The translations under genes and the position numbers were made by a program. 64,000 bases of DNA from Roseomonas sp. E05 (GTDB taxonomy: Bacteria > Pseudomonadota > Alphaproteobacteria > Acetobacterales > Acetobacteraceae), in contig NZ_JASIRT010000013.1 in the NCBI RefSeq assembly GCF_030063475.1, positions 62,001-126,000 on the forward strand, given 5' to 3'. Numbering within the stretch: the stretch's first letter is position 1; every line of letters begins with the position of its first letter. The notes beneath the pieces are model-generated. The model searched no databases. It worked only from the letters and a program-made list of their open reading frames with translations, and was not told the origin of the DNA. Positions 44,827 to 54,693 of the stretch are shown here, piece by piece.

Positions 44827-45732
44827 TCAGCGCCCGATCAGCACCAGCACGACGCCCAGCACCACCACCACGGCCCCCGTCACCTCGGCGCGCGTCATCG
44901 TCTCGCGCAGGTAGAAGCGGCTGAACAGCAGCGTGAAGAGGATCTCGGTCTGCCCGAGGGCGCGCACCATGGCCACCGGCGCCAGGGCGAAGCCGGTGAA
45001 CCAGCAGGCCGAGCCGAAGGCCGAGAGGGCGCCCACCGGCAGGCTGTCGCGCCAGGTGCGGAACACGGCGCGGAACTGCTCGGGCTCACGCCAGGCCAGC
45101 CAGCCGCCCTGCATGATGGTCTGCAGGATGTTGGCGGCCACCAGCGTGGTCAGGGCGCGCAGGACGGGGTCGGGGTGCGGCAGCTCCTGGTTGGCCGCCT
45201 TGACCAGCACGGCGGTGAGGGCGAAGCCGGTGCCGGCGCTGAGGCCATAGAGTGCCGCGGGCTGCAGGGCTGCGCGCAGCAGCCCGCGTGGCCTGGTCTC
45301 CCGCCCGGCGAGGGAGAGGTAGAGCACACCCCCCACACCGACGGCGATACCGATCCAGGCCAGGGCCGAGATCCGCTCGCCCAGCAGCAGCAGCGCCAGG
45401 ATGGCGCCCTGCACCGCCTCGGTCTTGGCATAGGCGGTGCCGACGGCGAAGCCGCGCGCGCCGAAGGAGAGGATCAGCAGGTTGGTGCCGAGGATCTGCG
45501 TCAGCCCGCCGGCCGCGGCGAGGGCCAGGAAGGGGAGGGAAGGGGCCGGCGGCGCCTGCCCGGTCAGGCCGGCATAGGCCAGCAGCAGCAGCACCCCGAA
45601 GGGAACGCCGTAGAGGTAGCGCACCACCCCCGCACCGTTCACCGAGAGCTGGCCGCGCAGCTTCTGCTGCATGGCGGTCCGCCAGGTCTGGAACAGGGCG
45701 GCGGAGAGGGTGACGGCGATCCAGAGCGGCAT
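44827..45732 (-). CDS. EamA/DMT family transporter
   Basis: A 301-residue, ten-helix drug/metabolite transporter with two EamA halves: the first ends at [40 protein letters not shown], the second at [42 protein letters not shown]. The conserved Glu residues in the Y-x-K-T-E and LGE motifs are typical. Substrate unknown. Follows the LysR gene on the same strand with a 65-base gap, so LysR control is possible. Confidence 0.87.
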   Translation of the reverse strand: MPLWIAVTLSAALFQTWRTAMQQKLRGQLSVNGAGVVRYLYGVPFGVLLLLAYAGLTGQAPPAPSLPFLALAAAGGLTQILGTNLLILSFGARGFAVGTAYAKTEAVQGAILALLLLGERISALAWIGIAVGVGGVLYLSLAGRETRPRGLLRAALQPAALYGLSAGTGFALTAVLVKAANQELPHPDPVLRALTTLVAANILQTIMQGGWLAWREPEQFRAVFRTWRDSLPVGALSAFGSACWFTGFALAPVAMVRALGQTEILFTLLFSRFYLRETMTRAEVTGAVVVVLGVVLVLIGR

Positions 45733-45797
45733 GCGAGTCCCGGCGTGGCGGAGGCCGCCAGCTTAGGGAGCCGGGGCGCGGCTGTTGAGGGCGTGCG

Positions 45798-46715
45798 TCA
45801 GCTCCGGCCGAACACGCCGGTGAAGGCGTCCGTCACCTGCTGGCGGAACCACCGCTCGGCGGGGTCGCGATCCTGCGCATCGCTCCAGGCGAGGGCGTTG
45901 GGCAGCGGCGGCGGCGCGATCGGCGGCGGCTCGATGGTCAGGCCGGCGCGCAGCCTCAGCCGCTCACCCACGAAGTCCGGCAGGGTGGTCACCAGATCGC
46001 TTCCCGGCAGCGCGACGGAAAGCAGGCCAAAGGAACTGACCCCCAGCACCACCCGCCGCGACCGGCCCTGCTGGTGCAGCAGCGCGTCCACGAAGCCTTC
46101 CAGTTCGCCGCGCGGCGTCACCATGGCGTGCAGCCGGGCGCAGTAGTCGTCCAGCGTCGCGACGGGCGGCGTGGCGGGATCGCGCAGCAACACCCACTGC
46201 GCGTGGCGCAGCACCCGGATTCTTGCGTTCGCCGGCAGCTCCTCGCCCAGATAGCCGAGCGCGGTGCCGATCTCGCCGTGCAGCAGCAGGCCCGGCAGGC
46301 TGCGGAAATCGCCGATCCGCACCGCCAGTCGGCAGTTCGGCGCGGCCTCGCGCAGCCGGGCCAGCAAGGGCGGCAGGATGGCATAGGCCACCGCGTCCGT
46401 GCAGCCGAGGCGGAAGGTGCGCGAATCGCTGGCGGGGTCGAAGGGGCTGCCGGCGGCCACGGCGGCGGCCAGATCCTCGAGCCGCGGTGCGATGGTGTCG
46501 TAGAGTGCCTGGGCGCGGGCGGTCACGCGCAGGTCGTGGCCCTCGCGCACCAGCAGCGGGTCCTGGAATTGCTCGCGCAGGCGCTTCAGACCGCCGGAGG
46601 CGGCCGGTTGCGACAGGAACAGCCGCTCGCCCGCGCGGGTGACGTGGCGCTCCTCCACCAGGGCCACGAAGAGCCGCAGCAGGTTGAGATCGGGAAGGCG
46701 GTCGGACGTGGCCAT
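45798..46715 (-). CDS. LysR family transcriptional regulator
   Basis: A 305-residue regulator. The winged helix-turn-helix is NLLRLFVALVEERHVTRAGE followed by LFLSQPAASGGLKRLREQF; PLLVREGHDLRVTARA ends it. The rest is the LysR effector-binding domain (FRLGCTDAVAYAILPPLLAR and so on), close to the NodD/SyrM-like branch. ATG 46715 has AAAGGAG only 2 bases upstream, a tight spacing. The EamA gene follows downstream, and a SIMPL-domain gene lies divergent. Confidence 0.9.
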   Translation of the reverse strand: MATSDRLPDLNLLRLFVALVEERHVTRAGERLFLSQPAASGGLKRLREQFQDPLLVREGHDLRVTARAQALYDTIAPRLEDLAAAVAAGSPFDPASDSRTFRLGCTDAVAYAILPPLLARLREAAPNCRLAVRIGDFRSLPGLLLHGEIGTALGYLGEELPANARIRVLRHAQWVLLRDPATPPVATLDDYCARLHAMVTPRGELEGFVDALLHQQGRSRRVVLGVSSFGLLSVALPGSDLVTTLPDFVGERLRLRAGLTIEPPPIAPPPLPNALAWSDAQDRDPAERWFRQQVTDAFTGVFGRS

Positions 46716-46726
46716 GGCTCCTTTGG

Positions 46727-46758
46727 GCGCCCCCGCCGGAGCTCTCCGGCGGGGGCGC
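46727..46758. other. Strong hairpin between divergent LysR and SIMPL genes
   Basis: GCGCCCCCGCCGGA (46727-46740) and TCCGGCGGGGGCGC (46745-46758) form a perfect 14-bp stem with loop GCTC, 12 bases from the LysR start codon. No T tract on either side. It could block the LysR ribosome-binding site in the mRNA or act as an operator. Confidence 0.5.
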
Positions 46759-46840
46759 GGCGGGCGAAGGGGAATAGCCCCGCTTCCCTCCGCCGCACAG
46801 GGCACCGATATGGGGTGCAAACCAAAGTGAGGAGATCCGC

Positions 46841-47539
46841 ATGGTCCGACCTTCCCTCCCTGCGCTCGCCCTCGGCGGCATCGTGGCCGCCGGCAGCGCC
46901 TGGGCGCAGGCTCCCGCCCCTGCGGCGGCGCCCGAGGCGGCGACGGTGCTGACCCTGTCGGAGACGGCGGAGGTGCTGCGCGCGCCGGACGAGGTGCGCG
47001 CGACATTGCGGGTGGAGGCGCGCGGCGCCAGCGCGGCGGCGGTGCAGGCGCAGGTGAACGGGGCCATGGCGAAGGCGCTGGAGCAGGCGCGGGGGGTGCA
47101 GGGCGTGCAGGCCAGCACCGGCGGCTACTGGACCAGCCGCAACGAGGAGAAGCGCGACTGGACGGCCACCCAGACGCTGATGCTGCGCAGCACCGAGGCA
47201 ACGCCGCTGCTGGAGCTGACCGGGGCGCTCCAGGGACAGGGGCTCGCCATGGCCGGACTGGACTGGACGCTCTCCCGCCCCCGGGAGGTCGAGGCCCGGA
47301 AAGAGGCGGGCGAGATGGCGATCACGGCGCTGCGGCAGCGGGCGGAGGCGGTGGCGGGGCAGCTCGGGCTGCATGTGGCCAACCTCCGCAAGCTGCAGGT
47401 AGACGTGGCCAGCCAGCCGATGCCGCGCATGCGGGTGGCGATGATGGCGGCGCGCCAGGAGGCCGCGCCGCCCGTCTCGGCGCCGGAGGCCGTTCCGGTG
47501 AGCGCGACGGTGAGCGGCGAGTTTGTCCTGCGGCCCTGA
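46841..47539 (+). CDS. SIMPL domain protein (DUF541)
   Basis: A 232-residue exported protein. The signal peptide ends at AGSAWA before QAPAP. The mature part has VLTLSETAEVLRAPDEVRATLRVEARG, the SIMPL start, then LEQARGVQGVQASTGGYWTSRNE, WTATQTLMLRS and EAGEMAITALRQRAEAVAGQLG, LRKLQVDV. The family forms a periplasmic oligomeric fold; its role in bacteria (stress resistance in some) is not well known. The ATG follows GAGGAGA. Confidence 0.87.
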   Translation: MVRPSLPALALGGIVAAGSAWAQAPAPAAAPEAATVLTLSETAEVLRAPDEVRATLRVEARGASAAAVQAQVNGAMAKALEQARGVQGVQASTGGYWTSRNEEKRDWTATQTLMLRSTEATPLLELTGALQGQGLAMAGLDWTLSRPREVEARKEAGEMAITALRQRAEAVAGQLGLHVANLRKLQVDVASQPMPRMRVAMMAARQEAAPPVSAPEAVPVSATVSGEFVLRP

Positions 47540-47963
47540 CTGCCTGCCGCGTGCCGCTCCGGGCATGGGCGGCGCGCGGCAGGTTTTGCGCCGCGACATG
47601 GAATGCGCTACACGGCTCGCCGTTAGCACACGAGCCCCGCCATTACCGGATTTGGCTGGGCGCCTGCATGTGAGGATCACGATGGAACCTGGCAGTAGTC
47701 CCACCCACTGACGGCGCCCGGCATCCCAGCCGCCGCGCCGTTCCGCGCAGCGCTTGGATCCAGGAACAGACGTCAGGGGCGGCACCGCCATGGCCCATCT
47801 CCCGCTTCATCATCATCGTCTCTCGCGTCCCCGGGCAAGCGGGCGCCCCCGATCGCGCTGACGCGCGGACGCCACGCGGCACAGGCCGCGCGGGCCCGCG
47901 CGTCGCGCGCTCAGGAACGAGGAACCGCCAGCCCCGCAATCCCTCAGCCCGAAGGGGGACGCC
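47540..47963 (+). ncRNA. Candidate structured leader before the DUF1003 gene
   Basis: 424 bases without a gene. A hairpin GGCTCG (47614-47619)/CGAGCC (47631-47636) is followed by a nested structure: GGCTGGG (47654-47660) pairs with CCCAGCC (47725-47731), CTGC (47664-47667) with GCAG (47692-47695), and GTGA/TCAC (47670-47680) forms an inner hairpin. GGGCGCC (47658-47664) can instead pair with GGCGCCC (47713-47719), so two exclusive folds exist. I do not match it to a known riboswitch. Confidence 0.35.
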
Positions 47964-48518
47964 ATGAACGACTTCATCGAGACCCAGGGCGAAGTCCGCC
48001 AGCTCGCTCAGGCCCTGCTGCGCCGCGGCAGCGCGCCGCTCACCCCGCGCGAGCGCCGGATGATCGAGCGCATCGCCCGCCGCGCCCAGGTGCACGACCT
48101 GAACGACGAACTGGAGGAGCGCCTGACCTTCGGAGAGCGCCTGGCCGAGCGCGTGACGGCCTTCGGCGGCTCCTGGCGCTTCATTGCGGGCTTCGGCGTG
48201 CTCCTGGGTCTCTGGGCGCTGGTGAACGCGGCGGTGCTGGCCGAGCACGCCTTCGATCCCTATCCCTTCGTGTTCCTGAACCTGGTGCTGTCCATGCTGG
48301 CGGCCTTCCAGGCGCCGCTGATCCTGATGTCGCAGAACCGCCAGGCGGCGCGTGACCGTGCGGCGGCGGAACTGGACTACGACACCAATCTCCGCTCCGA
48401 GACCCATATCCTGACGGTGCTGGAGAAGGTGGACGCCCTGCAGGCCCGGCTTGACGCGCTGGCGGCGGAACACGAGTCGCCGAAGCGGGCGGAGCACCTG
48501 CACGCCGACGCCGCCTGA
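47964..48518 (+). CDS. DUF1003 domain protein
   Basis: A 184-residue inner-membrane protein with two helices (FIAGFGVLLGLWALVNAAVL and YPFVFLNLVLSMLAAFQAPL) followed by the DUF1003 signature ILMSQNRQAARDRAAAELDYDTNLRSE and a helical tail (LTVLEKVDALQARLDALAAE). The N-terminal 60 residues are cytosolic and rich in Arg. Function of the family is unknown. Ribosome-binding site AGGGGGA. Its long leader may be regulatory. Confidence 0.88.
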   Translation: MNDFIETQGEVRQLAQALLRRGSAPLTPRERRMIERIARRAQVHDLNDELEERLTFGERLAERVTAFGGSWRFIAGFGVLLGLWALVNAAVLAEHAFDPYPFVFLNLVLSMLAAFQAPLILMSQNRQAARDRAAAELDYDTNLRSETHILTVLEKVDALQARLDALAAEHESPKRAEHLHADAA

Positions 48519-48625
48519 CGCGTGGAAAGGGGGAGGGGAGCCTTCCCCTTCCCGCTCGGGGCGCGGAAAATGTTACCGCTCGTGGACTGCCGTGGTTGCG
48601 CTGCTCCTGTCATGATGCGCGCGAC

Positions 48626-49504
48626 ATGTCCGCCATCCTCACCGGCGTTGCCCTGCAACTCGCCGCCGTCGCCTTCTTCGTGGCGATGGACACCACCACC
48701 AAGCTGATGGCGGCGGACTATGCCATCGGGCAGCTCATCTTCGCGCGCTTCCTCGGGCATGTGCTGCTCGTGGCCCTGCTGCTGCGGGTGTTCACCGGCG
48801 CGCTGCCCTGGCGCTCTCGCGCGCCGGGGCTGCAGGCGGTGCGCAGCCTTTGCCTGGCCTCGGCCAACTATCTGTTCTCCCATGCCCTGGCGCATGTGCC
48901 GCTGGCCGACGCCACGGCAGTGAACTTCGCCTCGCCGCTGTTCACGGTGGCGATGGCAGCGGTGTGGCTGCAGGAGAAGGTCAGCCCGCGCCGCTGGCTG
49001 GGCGTGGCGGTGGGGCTGCTCGGCGTTGGCGTGGCGCTGCGGCCGCCCTTCCTGACCGGCGGGCCGCTGCCGCACTGGGCCATCGTGCTGCCGCTCGGGA
49101 CAGCGCTTCTCTACGGCGTCTATCAGATCCTGACCCGCAAGCTGGCGTCGGTGGACGACCCGCGCACCACCATTCTGCACACCGGTCTCGCGGCCTCGGC
49201 GCTGAGCACGCTCGCACAACCCTTCGTGTGGCAGACACCGACCGGCTGGGGCTGGGCCGGGCTGCTGGCGCTCGGCGCGCTGGGGGCGGTCGGCCATGGG
49301 CTGCTGGTGCTGGCCTTCGCCCGCGCCCCGGCCAGCCTGCTGGCGCCGATGAGCTACACGCAGCTGATCTGGGCCGTGCTGGCCTCCATGCTGGTCTTTG
49401 GCGACCAGCCGGATCGTTTCACTTTGCTCGGCGCGGCGATCATCGCCGTGGGCGGACTGCTGGTGGCCTGGCCTTCGCGCCGGGCGCCGCGGCGCCCGGC
49501 GTAA
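48626..49504 (+). CDS. EamA/DMT family transporter
   Basis: A 292-residue, ten-helix transporter of the RhaT/EamA superfamily. First half: FVAMDTTTKLMAADYAIGQLIFARFLGH, ANYLFSHALAHVPLADATAVNFASPLFTVAMAAVWLQEKV; second half: GHGLLVLAFARAPASLLAPMSYTQLIWAVLASMLVFGDQP. Closest in pattern to S-adenosylmethionine-uptake-like or amino acid exporters, but substrate cannot be told. ATG 48626 is chosen over an in-frame start 30 bases earlier because the first helix follows it directly. Confidence 0.87.
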   Translation: MSAILTGVALQLAAVAFFVAMDTTTKLMAADYAIGQLIFARFLGHVLLVALLLRVFTGALPWRSRAPGLQAVRSLCLASANYLFSHALAHVPLADATAVNFASPLFTVAMAAVWLQEKVSPRRWLGVAVGLLGVGVALRPPFLTGGPLPHWAIVLPLGTALLYGVYQILTRKLASVDDPRTTILHTGLAASALSTLAQPFVWQTPTGWGWAGLLALGALGAVGHGLLVLAFARAPASLLAPMSYTQLIWAVLASMLVFGDQPDRFTLLGAAIIAVGGLLVAWPSRRAPRRPA

Positions 49505-49633
49505 CCCCCGGCGCGCGGGGGCGTTACGATGGGTGTGCCTGCCCCTTTCAGGACGGCCGGAGAAGCTGGCCCTCACGCGGGCGCTTGCGCCGCGGGCGGC
49601 AAGCGGGTAGCGGGAGGCTGGCGAGGACAGGGA

Positions 49634-50365
49634 ATGGCCACGACACTCGAAACACCGCGCGACCAGGCGGTCGATCAGGCGCTGCGGGACCATCCGCGCG
49701 CCGCACTGGATGCCAATTCGGTCAGGGAAGCCTACCGCCGCTGGGCGGGGGTGTATGACGCGGTCTTCGGCGGCGTCTCCTCCTTCGGCCGGCGCAGGGC
49801 TGTGGCGGCGGTGAACCGCCTGCCCGGAACGCGGGTTCTGGAAGTGGGGGTGGGCACCGGTCTGGCCCTGCCACGTTACCGGCCCGAGAAGCGCGTCATC
49901 GGCATCGACCTTTCGCGCGACATGCTGCTGAAGGCACAGGAGCGGGTGGCCGGCGAGCGGCTCGCCCATGTCGAAGGGTTGCTGGAGATGGACGCCGAGT
50001 CGATGGCGTTCCAGGATGGCGCCTTCGACATCGCGGTGGCGATGTTCACCGCCAGCGTGGTGCCGGACGCGAAGAAGCTCTTCGCCGAGATGCAGCGGGT
50101 GGTGCGGCCGGGCGGACATCTGCTGTTCGTCAACCACTTCGCCGCCGAGGCGGGGCCGCGCTGGTGGGTGGAGCGCACCATGGCGCCGCTCTCGCGCCTG
50201 CTCGGCTGGCACCCGGACTTCGCCTTCAGCGACCTGTTCGACCGCGATGCGGTGCAGGTTGAGGCGATGGAGCCCTGCCGCCCGGGTGGGCTGTTCACCC
50301 TGGTGCATCTGCGCAACACCGCGCCGGCGGTGGCGCTGGACGGTCAGGCCGTCGCGGCGGCCTGA
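49634..50365 (+). CDS. pmtA: Phosphatidylethanolamine N-methyltransferase, Rhodobacter (PmtA) type
   Basis: A 243-residue SAM-dependent methyltransferase. The SAM-binding motif is VLEVGVGTGLALPRY, followed by VIGIDLSRDMLLKAQERV and FDIAVAMFTASVVPDAKKLF, then EMQRVVRPGGHLLFVNHFAAEAG. RRWAGVYDAVFGG near the N-terminus is typical of the PmtA branch, which methylates phosphatidylethanolamine to phosphatidylcholine. The reaction is inferred from pattern; a related menaquinone-type methyltransferase is possible. The ArsR gene follows 16 bases after the stop, likely in one transcript. Confidence 0.8.
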   Translation: MATTLETPRDQAVDQALRDHPRAALDANSVREAYRRWAGVYDAVFGGVSSFGRRRAVAAVNRLPGTRVLEVGVGTGLALPRYRPEKRVIGIDLSRDMLLKAQERVAGERLAHVEGLLEMDAESMAFQDGAFDIAVAMFTASVVPDAKKLFAEMQRVVRPGGHLLFVNHFAAEAGPRWWVERTMAPLSRLLGWHPDFAFSDLFDRDAVQVEAMEPCRPGGLFTLVHLRNTAPAVALDGQAVAAA

Positions 50366-50381
50366 CGCGGGGCGGCCGGCG

Positions 50382-50708
50382 GTGAGGGCGCCCATCGCCG
50401 AGGATCAGGTCGTGGAACTGGCCGAGATGTTCCGGCTGATGAGCGACCCGACCCGGCTGCGGATCATCCTCGCCTGCCTGGACACGCCCGCGCCGGTCGG
50501 CGAGATGGCCGAGCGGATCGGCATTTCCGGCAGCCTGGCCTCGCACCATCTGCGGCTGCTGCGCGCGGCGCGGCTGCTGCAGGCCGAGCGGCGCGGCCGG
50601 CAGGTTTTCTATGCCGTCAGCGACGGCCATGTGCGCTCCATGCTGGGCGACATGGTCGATCATGTCAGCGAGGATGAGGCGGAACCCGACAGCGCCTCCA
50701 CGCCCTGA
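50382..50708 (+). CDS. ArsR family transcriptional regulator
   Basis: A 108-residue winged-helix regulator. Core: LAEMFRLMSDPTRLRIILACLD, VGEMAERIGISGSLASHHLRLLRAARLLQAERRGRQVFYAVSD. The metal-binding ELCVCDL motif of ArsR is absent (only one Cys), so it probably senses something else. GTG 50382 is used because the family starts there; the frame is open far upstream inside pmtA. Downstream of pmtA, it may regulate that gene. Confidence 0.83.
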   Translation: MRAPIAEDQVVELAEMFRLMSDPTRLRIILACLDTPAPVGEMAERIGISGSLASHHLRLLRAARLLQAERRGRQVFYAVSDGHVRSMLGDMVDHVSEDEAEPDSASTP

Positions 50709-50969
50709 CGGCAATCCGCCGATTCTGCGGAACGTTTGAGCTTCCGAACGCGTAAATCCGTCGTAATTCATGATGCTTGCGCCTTGGCGGCGCGCCCTCA
50801 CTTGTGCGGGGCGGGGAGGCGCGACTATGGTCCCGTAGAACGCCTCACTCTACGCTTAAGGGGAGAGGCCGGCCTTTGCCGTGCGGTGCGGCGGGAGGCC
50901 AGAACGGCGCGTTGCGCGCCGGCGTCCAGACCATCGGGGCGCACGGATTACGAGCGGACGGGATAGGGA

Positions 50970-51890
50970 ATGCGGCGGTCGATCGTTTCGCGCTTCGCGG
51001 GCTTGTTCGCCACCTTGGGCGTGGCTGGAATGTTTATGCTGCACGGGGCGCCTGCCCTGGCGCAGGAGACCGGCGCGGCAGGGCAACCCATGGTGGGTGC
51101 CCCACAGGCGTGGGCCCTGGGCCTGCAGCCGGCTGGTGGCGCGGTGAAGGAAGCCATCCACGACTTCAATCAGCTGGTGCTGTGGATCATTGTCATCATC
51201 ACCGCCTTCGTCGGCGTGCTGCTGGCCTGGGTGGTCTGGCGGTATCGCGTCGCGGCGAATCCGGTCCCCTCGCGCACCAGCCACCACACCCTGCTGGAAG
51301 TGGCCTGGACCGTGTTGCCGGTGCTGATCCTGGTGGTCATCGCCATCCCCTCCTTCCGCCTGATCTACTGGGAGGACCGGGCGGTGGACGCCGAGCTGAC
51401 GGTGAACGTGACCGGCCGGCAGTGGTACTGGCATTACGCTTACCCGGACCAGGGCAACTTCGCCTATGACAGCTACCCGATCCAGGAAGCCGACCTGAAG
51501 CCGGGCCAGCTGCGCAACCTGACGGTGGATGAGCCGCTGGTCATTCCGGTGGACACCAATATCCGCGTCATCACCACCGGGCAGGACGTGATCCACAGCT
51601 TCTTCGTGCCGAGCCTCGGCGTGCAGAAGTACACGATCCCCGGCCGCACCCTGGAAACCTGGATGCGCGCGGACCGCGTCGGCACCTTCTACGGCCAGTG
51701 CAACCAGATCTGCGGCACCAACCACTGGTTCATGCCGATCGTGGTGCGGGCGGTGCCGAAGGCGGAGTTCGAGGCCTGGGCGGCTGCGGCGAAGCAGCGC
51801 TTCGCGCAGGAGGGCGGCAGTTCCCCGGTGCTTGCCACCGCGGCCGCGCCGGCCGAGGCCGGGGCGCAACTGGCGGAGCTGCGCCGCTAA
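50970..51890 (+). CDS. coxB: Cytochrome c oxidase subunit II
   Basis: A 306-residue CuA subunit of the aa3-type oxidase. A signal peptide ends at APALA before QETG. Two helices ([20 protein letters not shown] and [20 protein letters not shown]) anchor the periplasmic cupredoxin domain. CuA ligands: DVIHSFFVP and [16 protein letters not shown] (two Cys, Glu/Gln position, His and Met); the aromatic electron-entry segment is [11 protein letters not shown]. First gene of the cox operon; 260-base upstream gap presumably holds its promoter. Confidence 0.95.
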   Translation: MRRSIVSRFAGLFATLGVAGMFMLHGAPALAQETGAAGQPMVGAPQAWALGLQPAGGAVKEAIHDFNQLVLWIIVIITAFVGVLLAWVVWRYRVAANPVPSRTSHHTLLEVAWTVLPVLILVVIAIPSFRLIYWEDRAVDAELTVNVTGRQWYWHYAYPDQGNFAYDSYPIQEADLKPGQLRNLTVDEPLVIPVDTNIRVITTGQDVIHSFFVPSLGVQKYTIPGRTLETWMRADRVGTFYGQCNQICGTNHWFMPIVVRAVPKAEFEAWAAAAKQRFAQEGGSSPVLATAAAPAEAGAQLAELRR

Positions 51891-51936
51891 GGCGGCGCTT
51901 ACGGGACGGGTTCGAGATCGAGCGGGACGGACAAAC

Positions 51937-53538
51937 ATGGCGACCGCGTCAAATACGCATGACACGCATGGCCACGGCCATCATGACCACACGCCCGGCT
52001 TCGTGGCGCGCTGGTTCTTCAGCACCAATCACAAGGACATCGGTGTCCTCTACCTGATCTTCGCGGTCATTTCGGCCTGCGTCGGCGTCGGCCTGAGCCT
52101 GCTGATGCGTATGGAACTGCAGAGCCCCGGCCTGCAATTCTTCGCTGATGGCCAGATGTGGAACGTGGCCGTGACCGCGCATGGCGTGGTCATGGTGTTC
52201 TTCGTCATCATGCCCGCGCTGATCGGCGGCTTCGGGAACTACTTCGTGCCGATCATGATCGGCGCGCCGGACATGGCCTTCCCGCGCCTGAACAACATCT
52301 CGTTCTGGCTGCTGGTCCCGGCGCTCATGCTGGCGGTGGGCAGCCTGTTCGTCGGTGGCGCCGGTACGGGCTGGACACTCTATCCGCCGCTGTCCAACAG
52401 CACCTATCAAAGCGGCATGGGCGTCGATATGGCGCTGTTCGCGCTGCACCTGGCGGGCGCCAGCTCGATCCTGGGCGCGGCGAACTTCATCACGACCATC
52501 TTCAACATGCGCGCCCCGGGCATGACCCTGCACAAGATGCCGCTCTTCGTGTGGGGCATGCTGGTCACCGCCTTCCTGCTGCTGCTCTCGGTGCCCGTGC
52601 TCGGTGGCGCCATCACCATGCTGATCACCGACCGCAACTTCGGCACGGCCTTCTTCGACCCGGCCGGCGGCGGCGACCCGGTGCTGTTCCAGCACCTGTT
52701 CTGGTTCTTCGGCCACCCCGAAGTCTACATCATGATCCTGCCGGGCTTCGGCATCATCAGCCACGTGCTCTCCACCTTCAGCCGCAAGCCGATCTTTGGC
52801 TATCTCGGCATGGCCTACGCCATGGTGGCGATCGGCGTGGTGGGCTTCGTGGTCTGGGCGCACCACATGTTCACCTCGGGCATTTCGGTGGACACCCGGG
52901 CCTACTTCATGGCCGCGACGATGGTCATCGCCGTGCCGACGGGCATCAAGATCTTCTCCTGGATCGCCACCATGTGGGGCGGCTCCATCAGCTTCAAGAC
53001 GCCGATGCTCTGGGCGATCGGCTTCGTCTTCCTGTTCACGGTGGGCGGCGTCTCGGGCGTGAAGCTGGCCAATGCCAGCGTGGACGTCATCCTGCACAAC
53101 ACCTACTACGTCGTGGCGCACTTCCACTACGTGCTGTCGCTCGGCGCCGTCTATTCCATCTTCGCCGGTTTCTACTACTGGATCGGCAAGATGAGCGGGA
53201 AGCAGTACCCGGAGTTCTGGGGCCAGGTCCATTTCTGGATGACCTTTGTCGGCGTGAACCTGACCTTCTTCCCCATGCACTTCCTGGGTGCCCAGGGCAT
53301 GCCGCGCCGCTACCCGGACTATCCGGATGCCTTCGCCGGCTGGAACATGGTGGCCAGCATCGGCGCCTATATCTCTGTGGCTTCCTTCCTGGTGTTCCTA
53401 TATGTCTGCTACCGCACCTTCACCAGTAAGGAGCAGGCTGCGGCGAACCCCTGGGGCGAGGGCGCCACGACGCTGGAATGGCAGGTTTCTTCTCCGCCGC
53501 CCTTCCACACCTTCGAAGAGCTGCCCCGCATCCGCTGA
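51937..53538 (+). CDS. coxA: Cytochrome c oxidase subunit I
   Basis: A 533-residue catalytic subunit with 12 helices. Heme a and a3/CuB ligands: [11 protein letters not shown] (first His), [18 protein letters not shown] (CuB His and cross-linked Tyr), WAHHMFTSG (CuB His pair) and [12 protein letters not shown] (heme His pair). The D-channel Asp/Asn region ([24 protein letters not shown]) and the K-channel Lys (PTGIKIFSW) are intact. A His-rich N-terminus (THGHGHHDH) precedes it. Starts 46 bases after coxB. Confidence 0.96.
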   Translation: MATASNTHDTHGHGHHDHTPGFVARWFFSTNHKDIGVLYLIFAVISACVGVGLSLLMRMELQSPGLQFFADGQMWNVAVTAHGVVMVFFVIMPALIGGFGNYFVPIMIGAPDMAFPRLNNISFWLLVPALMLAVGSLFVGGAGTGWTLYPPLSNSTYQSGMGVDMALFALHLAGASSILGAANFITTIFNMRAPGMTLHKMPLFVWGMLVTAFLLLLSVPVLGGAITMLITDRNFGTAFFDPAGGGDPVLFQHLFWFFGHPEVYIMILPGFGIISHVLSTFSRKPIFGYLGMAYAMVAIGVVGFVVWAHHMFTSGISVDTRAYFMAATMVIAVPTGIKIFSWIATMWGGSISFKTPMLWAIGFVFLFTVGGVSGVKLANASVDVILHNTYYVVAHFHYVLSLGAVYSIFAGFYYWIGKMSGKQYPEFWGQVHFWMTFVGVNLTFFPMHFLGAQGMPRRYPDYPDAFAGWNMVASIGAYISVASFLVFLYVCYRTFTSKEQAAANPWGEGATTLEWQVSSPPPFHTFEELPRIR

Positions 53539-53553
53539 GGCTGAATTGAGCTG

Positions 53554-54510
53554 ATGAGCGATAGCGCGATCAATTCGGGGGGGGCGGGAGCCCCCCTCTC
53601 CACATCCGGCGAGCTTGACCTGAGCGAGGTGCGCGACTGGGTCGCGCTGCTCAAGCCCCGCGTCATGTCGCTGGTGGTGTTCACCGGGGCGGTCGGGCTG
53701 ATCGTCGCGCCGGGACACCTGCACCCCGTCCTGGCGGTCACCGCCATCCTCTGCATCGCGGTGGCGGCCGGAGCCTCCGGCGCCATCAACATGTGGTACG
53801 ACCGCGATATCGACGCGGTGATGCGCCGGACGGCCAACCGCCCCGTTCCCGCCGGGCGGATCCAGCCGCGGGCGGCGCTGGCCTTCGGCGTTTTCCTCGG
53901 CCTCGCCTCCGTGGTGGTGATGGGACTGGCGACCAATCTGGCCGCGGCGCTCGTGCTGGCCGGGTCGATCGGCTTCTACGTCTTCATCTACACCATGTGG
54001 CTGAAGCGGCGGACGCCGCAGAACATCGTCATCGGCGGCGCCGCCGGCGCTTTTCCGCCGATGATCGGCTGGGCGGCCGTGACCGGGCATGTCTCGCTGG
54101 AGGCGGTGGTGATGTTCGCCATCATCTTCTTCTGGACGCCGCCGCATTTCTGGGCGCTGTCGCTCTTCGCCAGCGGGGACTACCAGCGCGCCGGCGTGCC
54201 GATGCTGCCGGTGGTGGCCGGCGCGAAGGAAACCCGGCGGCAGATCTGGCTCTATTCGCTGCTGCTGGCGCCGCTGGCCCTGCTGCCGACGGTCATCGGC
54301 ATGGCCGGGCTCGCCTATGGCGCGGCGGCGCTGGTGCTGGGCGGTTTCTTCCTGGAGGCCATGTGGCGCGTGAAGCGCGACGCCCAGGACGAGCAGGGCC
54401 GCAGCCTGACGCAGGACGCGCCCGCGCGGGCCGCCTTCAAGTTCTCGATCATCTATCTGTTCATGCTGTTCGCGGCGCTGGCGGCCGACCGCCTGTTGTT
54501 CGGCGCATGA
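53554..54510 (+). CDS. ctaB: Protoheme IX farnesyltransferase (heme O synthase)
   Basis: A 318-residue UbiA-family prenyltransferase with nine helices, making heme O for the oxidase. The aspartate-rich motif is [21 protein letters not shown], and the second motif is [36 protein letters not shown] is also diagnostic. Lies between coxA and coxF as in other alphaproteobacteria. The heme A synthase gene ctaA is not in this window. Confidence 0.95.
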   Translation: MSDSAINSGGAGAPLSTSGELDLSEVRDWVALLKPRVMSLVVFTGAVGLIVAPGHLHPVLAVTAILCIAVAAGASGAINMWYDRDIDAVMRRTANRPVPAGRIQPRAALAFGVFLGLASVVVMGLATNLAAALVLAGSIGFYVFIYTMWLKRRTPQNIVIGGAAGAFPPMIGWAAVTGHVSLEAVVMFAIIFFWTPPHFWALSLFASGDYQRAGVPMLPVVAGAKETRRQIWLYSLLLAPLALLPTVIGMAGLAYGAAALVLGGFFLEAMWRVKRDAQDEQGRSLTQDAPARAAFKFSIIYLFMLFAALAADRLLFGA

Positions 54511-54662
54511 GCGGCAACGATACGCCTGGCGGGATGACGGAGGCGGAGAAGAAGGCCTTCATCCGCCGCCGCCGGGGCCGCAACTGGGCGCTGCTCATCG
54601 CGCTGCTCGCCCTGGTGGCGCTGTTCTACTTCATCGCCATGGCGCGGATGTCGATCCACTGA
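54507..54662 (+). CDS. coxF: CoxF-type small oxidase-operon protein
   Basis: A 51-residue protein: a basic head ([17 protein letters not shown]) and one helix ([17 protein letters not shown]). This matches small CoxF/DUF-type proteins found between ctaB and ctaG, thought to aid oxidase assembly. ATG overlaps the ctaB stop by 4 bases (ATGA), which implies coupling. Easily missed because of size. Confidence 0.8.
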   Translation: MSGNDTPGGMTEAEKKAFIRRRRGRNWALLIALLALVALFYFIAMARMSIH

Positions 54663-54693
54663 GGCGAAGCATAAGAATCGGGGAGCGTTCACC

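Noticed and set aside
47670-47680. Hairpin GTGAGGATCAC resembling the MS2 coat-protein binding hairpin
   Set aside because: Short similarity to ACATGAGGATCACCCATGT is most likely chance; no RNA phage context.
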